Assembly: GCA_021307315.1 (NCBI GenBank)
Contig: JAJSPD010000073.1
Span: 62,001 to 126,000 of the forward strand
Origin: Bisporella sp. PMI_857
Lineage: Eukaryota; Ascomycota; Leotiomycetes; Helotiales; Helotiaceae
Direction: 5' to 3'
DNA: 64,000 nt
Shown here piece by piece: positions 24,082 to 33,421 of the stretch. The notes below the pieces were generated by a model. That model saw only the letters and a list, made by a program, of their open reading frames with translations, did no database searches and had not been told where the DNA came from. Position 1 is the stretch's first letter; each line of letters opens with the position of its first letter. The position numbers and the translations under genes were made by a program.

Positions 24082-25242
24082 TTACCATACATTACGAAAT
24101 TTAGTATGTTGCGACATATCACAGTTCGAACTCAAAATCAAGAATCCTATCAAAAGCTTCATCCAATCAGTAATCTTGATGGTATGGAATGAGTTTGCTT
24201 TCCAAAATTCGAGAATAATATAAGCTGTAGAAACAACAAAAATTAATATTAACACTGATAGCATTGCGAATTGGCCTATATCAAGCCTAGAGACCTTAGT
24301 AATGCATCCAGCCAGGGAACCAGGAATCATTGCCATCTTCCTAAATCGTCTCCTATGATTCCAAGCTCCATATTTAGCCGTTCATTGCGGTTCTCCGCGA
24401 AGTGCTCAATGCTTGGGTCCGGAATAGAAGATCCGGGACCTAATCGCAGGTACACCGCCAGATGGAGAACATGCCGAAGGCGTTCTATAATTCCCGCATC
24501 CGCGAAACGGCAGGTGATTTCCCCGAACGGCTCATGAAAGTCGGATGTCCAGTTCGTAATTCCACTTCCCTCACTTGTATCGTCTGAAGAGCAGACTTTG
24601 ATATCGGCGGGCAAGCTGTCTGGCGGAGGTTTTCCTGTAAACTGGTATAACGTCTTCCATAGCGCAACTTCTGTATTCGTTGAGGTGAGGACAAGAATTT
24701 CAGTGGCGGCTGCTCTCTCTTCCCGAAGCCGCTTTTCGTCTTCCAGGGTCCAGTTTTCATCGTATATGCCCACAATCGACTGTAGGTCTACAGCTTCAGC
24801 CCTTAGATAGGAGTTAGGTTTATTTTGGGGGTTACCTGCGAATCGAAGAATTACTTACCACTTTCATCAAAAGCTTGCAACTGCTTCTTTAGTCTTCCAC
24901 AAAATCTGGCAGTTTTTCTACTACCGCACCTTTGGATCTCAGAATTTGATATATTGGAATAGTTGGGATTGGCAGCAGTGTTTAGGAAAGCGCCATTTGG
25001 CGAAGGTATGGCATTGTTGACTGGTTGAGCATTGTACTCTTCTCCATGTGAAGCTCTCCATTTTCCTTCCTTGGACGACCTCTTCCACGCTCCTTGCTCG
25101 TGGTGTGCGCGACCTTTATCTCGAACATCTTCCTTAAACGTCCTGGCCCACGCTTTGGAGCGGCCCCGCTCGGGCTTTCTTTAATCCAACCAGGTAGTTC
25201 ACCACTCCAGTCTTGCCTTTGCTCCCGCACTTTTTTTGTCAT
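24082..25242 (-). pseudogene. AT-hook and membrane protein pseudogene, several frameshifts
   Basis: Reading leftwards, a frame from 25242 carries two AT-hook-like motifs (KRGPGRLRK, GRGRPRK). It then shifts by one base near 25060 into RASHGEEYNAQPVNNAIPSP, continuing to CGRLKKQLQAFDES and a normal-looking intron (GTAAGT...CTAAG, about 24790-24860). The next block, 24773-24327, reads EDEKRLREERAAATEIL, ITNWTSDFHEPFGEITCRF and FAENRNERLNMELG. It then shifts frame again near 24335 into a C-terminus with a strong hydrophobic helix (FAMLSVLILIFVVSTAYIIL). No splice sites explain the two shifts. Possibly a decayed gene encoding a DNA-binding N-terminus and membrane tail, or two genes. Family not recognised. 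Confidence 0.42.
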
Positions 25243-25595
25243 TCAGTTTCACCTCAGTTCTGCTTACTTTCTCATTATTAATCATTAAGTTGAATGGAGG
25301 CCCCGTAAATGTGCCAGCTCTCAATTATAGTTCTTCAAATGTACTAAATTCTCAACCTCTGCTAATTTAGTGTCTAAACACAAGGTAGCCGATCTGCCCA
25401 TAAAAAGCGCTTCGCCGTAACTAGGCGAACCAGATCACTATCACTTGTCCACACTGAATACTTGCGTTTACAGCACACTGACATATTGGTATTGCGGAGC
25501 AAGGCTGGCGCCAAAGGAACATCGAGCTGCTGGAGGCTAATTCTGTACTAAAAGCTAGCCTCCTTTCGCTGTATTTACGCTATGGTAAACCCACT
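25243..25595. other. spacer before the nested element
   Basis: Roughly 350 bases without a gene. The outer inverted repeat may begin somewhat earlier than 25596, since a weak match (TATGG, then TGGA) precedes it on both sides. Confidence 0.3.
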
Positions 25596-25620
25596 GGATT
25601 GGGTCTAAAATTTTACGGCA

Positions 25621-25690
25621 AATATCTCAAATACCATCGTTTTGTTGCCGAATATCTCATATACCACCATTTGTCTCTTGGCGCAAAATA
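25621..25690 (+). repeat. 30-bp units of the outer element, left arm
   Basis: Two head-to-tail units start at 25621 and 25651, each beginning AATATCTCA and continuing ATACCA. The second is degenerate after position 15. A third, inverted fragment (GTGGTATATAAGA) lies at 25691-25703, just before the inserted transposon. Confidence 0.65.
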
Positions 25691-25715
25691 GTGGTATATA
25701 AGAAACACTAATATA

Positions 25716-25783
25716 ACGTAAGTCGTGGCGTAACGCGGCAAGTGGCGTAACGCGGCACTTTTTACGGCACCACCATACAATTA
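25716..25783 (+). repeat. left terminal inverted repeat, 68 bp
   Basis: Identical to the reverse complement of 27646-27713. It contains a 17-bp motif twice in tandem (GTGGCGTAACGCGGCA with one flanking base, starting near 25724 and 25741), a plausible paired transposase-binding site. Confidence 0.93.
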
Positions 25784-26549
25784 TATTAATTACTCAACAT
25801 CAACTACAATACAGTCCTTAATTTCACTCTCTGATTTATCTCTAGCTTTTTTTTTAATATCTTTTTTATTTTCAGCTTTGTACAAACGATTTTTGCTTTT
25901 GGTTTTTACTTTTTTTTTTGCTCGATTTTTTGTGTCTAATTCAGCTTTTACTATTGCTTTGTGTAATTTTAGCGTAGAAATATGAAATTGACTTTTTTAA
26001 AACGACTTTTTTTTTTTTGTACAAGTCGTACGCTTTTTTATAATTGATCGAAAGTTATTTGCATCGTGTTAGTAAACAATACTTTTTGCGCGAAGTTGTT
26101 TTGTTTTAAATGCTAATTTTCGGATATACTTTCGAACAAAAGTTGATAGAATCGTACAACGCTTAATTGTTGATAAAAGAAGCTCGTTTGCTTTTTAAAA
26201 GCTTTGCGTATTTAGAAGCGAACTATTTACAAATACTTGATTAAAAGCATTGTACGTTAATAGTTAAGTTAGAATTTCCGTTTCGAGAGTGACTTTTTTT
26301 TCGATTGTACAAAGTGCTTTTTTTGGGTTAAATGGAAATAGCTTTGTTTTACGCTATAAAGAATTAATATGTTGAGTATTAAATATTTCTGATCGAGCTT
26401 GAATATATGCTTTTATTCATTTATGCTTTTGTATTTGTGCGAGCTAAGCTTGGTTTATGTCAGATGCCAGGGTTGATAAGCTTTACCACAGCACTAAGCG
26501 GGCCAAAAAGGTACAATATCCGACGTCGCATGTCAGAAAGCTTATCCTA

Positions 26550-26810
26550 CTACATATACCAGTACGGAACCTGACAGTTTAAATGAAAAAGCTTTGTTGT
26601 CAGTCGTTTTTTTAGTGGGCTAAAAATCGCAACGTCGAGTGGCTGAAGCAAGTGTGAAGTATAAAATGGAAGTATAAAAAAAAAGATTTTGTTAAGAAAG
26701 CAGTAAGCTATGAAGTTTCTACTGATATGTAAGTCGTGGCTATTACAAATAAGAAGTCGATATTGACTATTGGCTTTCGCACGAGTTGCTGGCTTAAAAA
26801 CACGCTTCAA
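26550..26810 (-). pseudogene. remnant of pogo-type DDE transposase
   Basis: The surviving frame reads YRLLICNSHDLHI, then FFFILPFYTSHLLQPLDVAIF and SPLKKRL, which is the middle of the DDE_1 catalytic core of Fot1/pogo transposases. In the family the first motif is normally CDGHDSH-like, with a catalytic Asp where this copy has Asn. The adjoining Gly is Ser, and a Gly-Asn pair has become Arg-Asn. All fit G-to-A changes on the coding strand. The flanking transposase sequence is shattered by stops. Non-functional. Confidence 0.8.
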
Positions 26811-27645
26811 TTACTTTAATTCGTGTAAATTGTTTGTCTAGCTTTTTTTATTAGCTGAGAAATACCAGCTGTTAAGTACTTCGTGTAGAATTCAGTTTTA
26901 AAGTACGTTTTTGTATTTGAATATTACGAGTAGCGAAATACTCGTTTTATTACTATAAATGCACTTTACAACTAAAACTTACTTTTAACGGCTAAAATGT
27001 GTTTAATACTTCGTACGAAAGCTTGAATCAGTAATTACTCGAGTTAATTTTATTGTTTTAATCGAAAATTTAAACTTATTTATGTTATATATGTTTTTTT
27101 ATAAAATTTTCTTTTTTTGTACTAGTTGATTATACGCGTCGAACTAAGCTTTAAAAACTGGTTTAGTAGTACTATTTATTTGTACGGACTTAATACAACG
27201 TTCAATTATAACTTTAAAGTGTACGTAACGTTGTACGAATCGTAAAACTTAGTTTTAGCTAAAACAAAATTGTAAAAAAAGTTCGATAAAAAAAAAAGTC
27301 GTGTTGTTTAAATTGGATACGCGTTTTGTACGAATTTTTTCGGCTATTTCTTTCAACAATTGATGCTTTAAAAAATAGCTACTAACAGTAAACTTTTTGA
27401 TTTACTTAAAAAGTATTTTTTTTTTTTGCGTACGAGAGTTTCTGTTGTTGCTAGCGTGCTTAAAACCGCGACAAACTTTCATTAGCGCGACGCGTCACAA
27501 AACTTTTTGGAAGCTGTAAAGCGATTTCTGTTTGCTTTGTAGATTTATATTGCCAGATCGTAGATCTAATACAGCTTGATTTATTTGAATATCACGATTT
27601 CTAGTCAATAGGCTCTTTCGACGCGTCATGGTTGAGTTGTATGGG

Positions 27646-27713
27646 TAATTGTATGGTGGTGCCGTAAAAAGTGCCGCGTTACGCCACTTGCCGCGTTACG
27701 CCACGACTTACGT
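27646..27713 (-). repeat. right terminal inverted repeat, 68 bp
   Basis: Exact reverse complement of 25716-25783. The survival of 68 identical bases beside a heavily mutated interior is notable; RIP acts on C in CpA contexts, and this GC-rich arm has few. It is followed by the TA duplication. Confidence 0.93.
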
Positions 27714-27753
27714 TATCTTATATACCATCGTTTTGTTGTGCATCTGCACTGGA

Positions 27754-28020
27754 GCAATCACAATACACGCTATAATAATACACGCGTGTCACAATAAATA
27801 AACTAGTAATATATAATATATCGATATAAATTAATATAAGTTATACTATATTTAATTTGTATTTGTAATTGCATTGTTTCAGTATATGTTGCTGCAGCGT
27901 GTATTGTAGTTGTTACATCGTGTATTATAGTTGCTACAATGTAATTGCTGCAACGTATTTAACTCGTAATTGTAATTGTATTATTATAGCGTGTATTGCT
28001 ATAGCGTGTATTGTGATTGT
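27754..28020. repeat. internal inverted repeat and short GTGTATTG-type repeats
   Basis: CAATCACAATACACGCTAT at about 27754-27772 is the reverse complement of ATAGCGTGTATTGTGATTG at about 27996-28014. Between and around them, GTGTATTG and TATAGCG motifs recur at irregular spacing. This forms the core of the small outer element and could fold as a long hairpin. Confidence 0.6.
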
Positions 28021-28071
28021 TATAGCGTAATTGCTACAGGGTGTATTACAGGCTTTACAGTGAACGTTGAC

Positions 28072-28205
28072 GAATATCTGATATACCATGGTTTTGTTGA
28101 CGTATATCTCATATACCATCAAAGCGGTATATGAGATATTCGGCAAAAAAAGTGTGGTATATGAGATATTTGTCAACAAAACGATGGTATTTAAGATATT
28201 TGCTG
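28072..28205. repeat. palindromic array of the 30-bp unit, right arm
   Basis: Two forward units (CTGATATACCATGGTTTTGT, then ATCTCATATACCATC) meet three inverted ones (GGTATATGAGATATTCGGC; GGTATATGAGATATTTGTC; GGTATTTAAGATATTTGCTG). The block is self-complementary and matches the left-arm units at 25621-25690. Confidence 0.7.
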
Positions 28206-28291
28206 AAAATTTTAAAACCCAACCCATTCCACAGTCTAGCCATATTTTACCACTAGGAATAGAGTCAGCCTCTCTCCAGCAAGGCTAAAGA

Positions 28292-30601
28292 CTAAAGCGG
28301 TATCCTAAAATTTCCTGATCCTGCGTACACGCGCGAGATGCTGTCGCTTTGTCTTCGCAAGTCTCTGGCGCTGGATATATTGCTCCGAATCACTTTCCAT
28401 GAACTGGCCGTTGAATGTTGCGAAAAGTATCCCTTGTTGATCCCAAAAGATGAGATTATGACTTTGAGACGTGTACTAGTAATGTTATTCTTGAGAGCTA
28501 GTAGGAGACCGACAGCTGAACACGTGTTATCTTCCGCTGCGAAGTGGAGAAGGTCAGGATCAATGATGATGTACATTTCCTCAAGACCATCCAGGCAGCG
28601 ATTAAGTATCGAAAGCCAGCCGAATTGGCTTGATGCGGCACACAAGCTAGGGAGAGTGACTGGAAATGCTGTCAAGACTAAGGCGTTGCTATTTATCTCA
28701 AGTGCGTGCAGGACCAAAGTGCGTATGATGTCCTCAATACATAGAGACTGGTTTAGGTAATTAGTGAAGCGCAATGCCCATATATCTGGCCTTTGAGCAG
28801 TCTGTATCTGCTGCAAAAGACTAAGGAGTAAAGCATTGTCGTTAATCGGGTTCTGAGTTTCCATGATTATGAAGGATAGAGTGTTGGCATTGCGACGGTT
28901 TACCGTGTAGACACTGCTGGTGGAAACCCACCAAAGACGTGTGAGAACCAGCCTAGCGTCATTAGCATCCCTTATGCTGCCGCTTACCACTTTTATGGCT
29001 TCATATAAAACGGTCCGCTTGGAGGTGGCAGGAATGGATAATGATTGAAATACTACATTCATGATAGCGTCTAATGTGTTTTTTAGCGGGCGTTGAAGGT
29101 CAGATTAATTAGTTAATTTAATATCATTTCATGGTATCACAATTTCTCCATTCCCGAAAGAACTTTGGTATGCACTTATTTATTGAAATCAAGATTTGAA
29201 GTCACATTTTCGGCGGTTTATGATTCAAGCAGACTTAATGTATAGGACTCTGCCTGAATTCAATCGTCCTAAGCACTTTCCTGGGCATTTTGATCAAAAA
29301 GAATATTTAGATTCTGTAATCATGTGTAATTATAATACAATGTTTCGTTTGAGGTATAGAATATGTCGTTGTCCACCGAGCAACAATGGAGGAGATCGAT
29401 TTCAGTTTGCGAAAGGGTGATGGTTTGTGGCTGTCTCCGAGCAAATATGGAACAATACTTTAGGCTAGCGCCGGAAGAAGGCAAGTCCTTCATGAAAGGT
29501 GCTGTCATGATTTGATTGAGTTGGACAGTTCTATTCATAGTTGCTTGGGCACGAACATCCAGTTGAATTTGTGATGATATCGAATTTGTACCTAGACGAT
29601 GTAGTCACTGCATCCGATCACGGATATTGCTCATACATGAAGCAACTTGGAGGAGCCTATCAGCTTGAAGGGACACAAGATCACTAAGGCGCTTGATTTC
29701 GGAACGGGCTAGGCTAAGCATATGGTTCGTGTCCATGACGCCGACATGAACAGCTCGTAATTCTGCTTGTGCTGCTGTAGTTGCGATTTCATCCACATCC
29801 CTAGAGAGCTCATTGACTTCCGTCAAGTTGTCTTGAAAGTTAAGCGCAGAGGGTTTAAATAGTGCCCCAATAGCTCGCTTTGCTTTGCTTTTTTGGTACC
29901 ACCTTAGAGTACGAACCATAAAATGAATGATGTGAGCATAGAGCTTTGTGACAGCCTGTTGCATTTGTGTAGAGGAATAGGGAATCAGTTTCAGCTCGTG
30001 TCTAGGTAAGTAATCGGAAAATCGATATAGTGCTTTTGTAAGCTGACGGACTGATTCTTCATTATTCACAACGCCATAGCGGTGTTAGTGGATTTGGGGT
30101 TTCTAGGAGTGCCATATAGATTCTCACCACAAAGAGCATCTTCATTGCGCCCCAGGCCAATGATGCATACTCGGGGTGATGCTGGACCATAACATCTAAA
30201 ACGGAGCTGTAGTATGTGTTTCTGCTCGAGAACTGAGTGAGCCATTTCCATGCCTTGGAGGACCGATGGGCATGGTATGCATCTCGCGCATCTCCCACAG
30301 CTTGAACAACATCTTTGATAGAGGCTTGACTCGCAATCCATGCCTTATCATCCTCATTCTGGCACAATGCGTCTTCGAAAATCTGTTTTGATTCTGTAAA
30401 GGCATCCGCCAAGACTGTATCGCTGTTTTCAAGGTTAGTTCGCAATTTCGGGCGCACTTCAACGTACTTAAGGTGGAGTTGGGATATGGCGCACCTCACA
30501 GAGTCGTTGCCGTACCACCCTTTCGATTGTAGAATCTGATTTGAGTAATACATGCTACTCAGAGAAGCAGCATCCATTTTCTGTTTTATGTCTATCATCA
30601 C
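28292..30601 (-). pseudogene. DUF7708 plus NTPase-like (STAND-type) fungal gene, multiply broken
   Basis: From 30601 leftwards: a helical DUF7708 domain (DARDAYHAHRSSKAWKWLTQ, HHPEYASLAWGAMKMLFV). A predicted intron follows with a good GTGAGA donor and CACTAAC branch site but no AG where one is expected. Then SVRQLTKALYRFSDYLPR and a coiled coil. The frame is closed by TGA at 29605-29607 and continues unchanged (IQLDVRAQATMNRTVQLNQI, FMKDLPSSGASLKYCSIFAR) to about 29320. After an AT-rich gap, a third part (29062-28292) resembles the downstream NTPase region of the same family (FTNYLNQSLCIEDIIRTLVL, LSILNRCLDGLEEMYIIIDP). Such proteins are NLR-like and are usually followed by ankyrin or other repeats. 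Several independent lesions make this a pseudogene. Confidence 0.68.
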
Positions 30602-30952
30602 CGAGCAAGTCCCCTATGCACATAGCCACGGCCATAGCTATAGTCACGATGGGTGTTCGAGGGAACTGTGGTGTCTCATACCAGGCAGACTCCAAGGCTG
30701 ACTGACCACAGAGACAAAATTATCAATGAGCAGTGATTGGACGCAGTCCTGTAGGTGTTCTAGATGACTTACTGCTTTAGGCGACATACATGGTTTGGGC
30801 GACGAATGAAAAAGTGTTTGTAGGACATATGAGGAGTATTAGAGCCATTTGTGCTACCTCCATAGCCTCAATCATACCGCACAATATATCGGGAACTTTT
30901 ATCCTTCCAGTAGAAGCTTCAAATTTTAGTATCACGGGTTCCGGAAGGTGGG
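30602..30952. other. divergent region between two broken genes
   Basis: 350 bases separate the divergent DUF7708 and AAA ATPase pseudogenes. A short open frame at 30790-31044 may hold part of the ATPase N-terminus, but I cannot align it to the family. Confidence 0.3.
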
Positions 30953-32326
30953 TTGGAATATCAAGCCGCCTATGTACTATGCAGCTGGCCTGTGGTGGCG
31001 AATCCTTACATCAACATAAGAGCTTGGAGCTGGAGTTTCAATGACCATGGTTACGTGCGAAGTAGGATGACCTATAATTTCGAAAGACCCAGAGAAAACG
31101 AGAATGAGCCATTTAACATCAATGAGCTCCTATTCTACCCAGCGTCGTTTCTGAACGAAGAGTCAATTGAGCAGATCCGTAAGCGTGGAAAAGCATGTTG
31201 GGAGCTGCGGCTACCAAGTTTTGTTTACTGTCATGAGGATGGATCCAGAAGGGGAGCAAAGTATGTCAGGCCGGGAAGATACATGATTGATTTCCAGATG
31301 CACCAGCGCCTTCATGGATGCATTGATGATGTTTCGTTCTTTGAACAAACTTCTCAGAACAAAAAAACAGACCCTTGGAGACCAGTTATCAAAGGTAAAC
31401 CTGAAGAAGACGAGTTTCTTTAAATGCCTACAAAAATTCCCGGGTATGACTTCTTTGAGAAAGAGTGGGTCGATCTGCCGGTCTCAAACACAATACCGAT
31501 AAAGTGGAACAAGCAGCCCTATGAAAACCTTGTTCTCCCCGAAGATACCAAACATCTTGTGAAAGCTTTAGTTACAGTCAGAGCTTCTTCAATCAAAACA
31601 AAGAGAAAGCATGCAAATTTTGATTTCATATCTGGCAAGGGCAATGGCTTAATTATGCTTTTTCATGGTGCCCCAGGTACGGGAAAGACGCTTACTGCTG
31701 AGTCTGTCGCGGAGATTGCAGAAATGCCACTATACCCCATCACTTGTGGAGATCTCGGTACTGAGCCGGACAAGGTCGAAGAGTACTTGCGGCTAGTGTT
31801 CCAACTAGGCAAGAGATGGAATTGCGTACTTCTCCTCGATGAAGCAGACGTCTTTCTCGAGGAGCGCACTTTGACAGATCTACAAAGGAACAGCCTCGTT
31901 TCAGTCTTCCTCCGTATGCTAGAATACTATGAGGGCATCTTGATTCTCACTTCCAATCGGGTCGGTACGTTCGATGACGCCTTCCGTTCGCGAATTCACA
32001 TTTCCCTCCACTATAAGGATCTAACCACTCGACCTCGGAAGCAAATTTGGTCTAATTTCCTTACGCGCTTAGAGGATATAGAAGAGTGTGAGAATGTTGA
32101 GGCGATTAGAAACAGGTTAGACGAACTTGCAAAGCATAATCTCAATGGACGTGAAATACGGAATGCGCTGTCAATTGCAAGACAGTTGGCATCTCATGGA
32201 GGTGAGAAGATGAGGTGGGAGTATCTAGAGCTTGCAATAAAGCCGGCAAATGATTTTGGGAATTATTTATTAGGTGTTCATGGACATAGTGATCTTGAAT
32301 GGGCGAGGGAGGCTCGAAAAAGATAG
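30953..32326 (+). pseudogene. fungal AAA+ ATPase with an in-frame stop
   Basis: A single frame from about 30953 to 32326 is interrupted only by TAA at 31421-31423. Before it lies the N-terminal region typical of the fungal DUF7025/AAA family (INELLFYPASFLNEESIEQI, KACWELRLPSFVYCHEDGS, VRPGRYMIDFQMHQRLH). After it come GYDFFEKEWVDLPV, Walker A GAPGTGKT, Walker B CVLLLDEADVF, sensor ILTSNR, the arginine-rich segment DAFRSRIHISLHY and a helical lid (NGREIRNALSIARQLA). The ATPase core itself looks intact. Reinitiation at the ATG at 31424 would give a 300-residue core-only protein. The true N-terminus upstream of 30953 was not found. Family function is unknown; relatives are large cytosolic ATPases. 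Confidence 0.72.
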
Positions 32327-32737
32327 CTATTGTGATTCAGTAACTAGTGAAATTATTTAGACGAAATAATAAGCCTACTAAATCAATTTCAATAACCAAG
32401 GTCGAGAGACTCAATGTTTCATCAACTTTATTTTTTTCAGAGCTTAAACCGTCACATATCAGTTGCGAACCGAATTTATGAGGTTTGTGCTCGAGAAGCA
32501 GGACTTCCACGTTTGCAAACGTTGACTAAAAGGTATTGCGAGATATCTATTATAGTACAGCCCTGGTTCAGCAGAATTGGTAATTGAGTGGGCCCAATAT
32601 ACGAAATAGACCAGTCTTCTCCTGATCACGTTGCGATGTTTTACTAGCCGATTCTCGCGATTAAGCTAACACAACTCTATTCGATCAACGGATTACATAT
32701 CGTAGTGCTTACGACCCGTCCACATCAATCTGTCGCT
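32327..32737. other. spacer, no gene seen
   Basis: About 410 bases at the convergent 3' ends of the ATPase and 2EXR genes. Nothing recognised. Confidence 0.35.
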
Positions 32738-33421
32738 TCAACTTCTATCTACTCTCTTGACTTCTAAATACTTCTTCTCTGGCAAAGGTGTTCGCTCTGG
32801 GGACATCTGAGCGGATTCATACAACCTTTTGAAATTGCCGAGCAAGTATTCTTCCATTGGTGTCTTTCCCGTGAAGTCCCCTTCTACGAGCACCGCATAA
32901 CCTTTCACTTCGACACCATCGCTTTTTCGAAGATCCACAAATCCAACGCTCTTCAGAGCAGGCCAATTGCGAAGCGACTCCGCGACATCGGGAATATCAT
33001 GCGGGTCAGGGCTTGAAAACGCGCCTTTGTCATACTCTGCCTGGAGACTAAACGCAACATGCATAACCTTTTCTCGATCATTCCTGGGGACACTCTGCAA
33101 GCCGCTTGAGGGGGATAATGACGTTAGAAGGAGCGTATCATGCTCGAAGTCGAAGTATATTTTCGGCGTGTTGGACATATGGAAAGGGGCAAGAATCCAG
33201 CGCTTCCGCGCAAGAGCCCGGGCTCTTTTGCAAGCATGAAGCAGAGGAGGGATAGGCGCTGTAGACACCACGGAACCCTCCCTTTTGATGGCGCGCAACT
33301 CGACGGTCCGAGGAGGATAGCTGTCGATGGCGATTTGCCAGATGAGGTCTCTGATTTCCTTGGGAAAGAGTGGATCGCTGAACTTGGGGAAAGAAGAAGC
33401 GATATTTGTGGTGCTTGCCAT
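32738..33421 (-). CDS. 2EXR-domain protein, 227 aa
   Basis: A single-exon frame runs from the ATG at 33421. The N-terminal part shows the 2EXR pattern, a fungal F-box-like motif: FPKFSDPLFPKEIRDLIWQI, ending in PPRTVELR. It is followed by PIPPLLHACKRARALARKRW, APFHMSNTPKIYFDFEHDTL and LLLTSLS. The C-terminal half carries KSVGFVDLRKSDG and a Lys/Glu-rich tail. Length and order match the many uncharacterised 2EXR proteins of Leotiomycetes and Dothideomycetes. No signal peptide or membrane segment. Role unknown. Confidence 0.8.
   Translation of the reverse strand: MASTTNIASSFPKFSDPLFPKEIRDLIWQIAIDSYPPRTVELRAIKREGSVVSTAPIPPLLHACKRARALARKRWILAPFHMSNTPKIYFDFEHDTLLLTSLSPSSGLQSVPRNDREKVMHVAFSLQAEYDKGAFSSPDPHDIPDVAESLRNWPALKSVGFVDLRKSDGVEVKGYAVLVEGDFTGKTPMEEYLLGNFKRLYESAQMSPERTPLPEKKYLEVKRVDRS

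Larger units (their letters stand above)
25716..27713 (-). mobile_element. Fot1/pogo-like DNA transposon, RIP-degraded, 1,998 bp
   Basis: The ends form a perfect 68-bp terminal inverted repeat beginning ACGTAAGTCGTGGCG. A TA dinucleotide flanks each side (25714-25715 and 27714-27715), the target duplication of the Tc1/mariner superfamily. The length suits Fot1-like elements. Inside, the sequence is very AT-rich, with no open reading frame over 100 codons. On the minus strand a remnant at 26550-26810 still reads as a pogo-type DDE transposase core. The element interrupts a smaller inverted-repeat element. It cannot encode an active transposase, but its ends are intact and could still be moved in trans. 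Confidence 0.9.
25596..28235. mobile_element. outer MITE-like inverted-repeat element carrying a pogo-like insertion
   Basis: The left end (25596 onward) and the reverse complement of the right end (to 28235) align: TTGGGTCTAAAATTTT against TTGGGTTTTAAAATTTT, followed on both sides by 30-bp units of the type AATATCTCATATACCA plus TCGTTTTGTTG. Removing the 1,998-bp insertion leaves an element of about 640 bp with no coding capacity, as in a miniature inverted-repeat transposon. The interior (27740-28065) is AT-rich with many copies of a GTGTATTG/TATAGCG motif. The target duplication is not clear and the ends are approximate. Confidence 0.6.
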
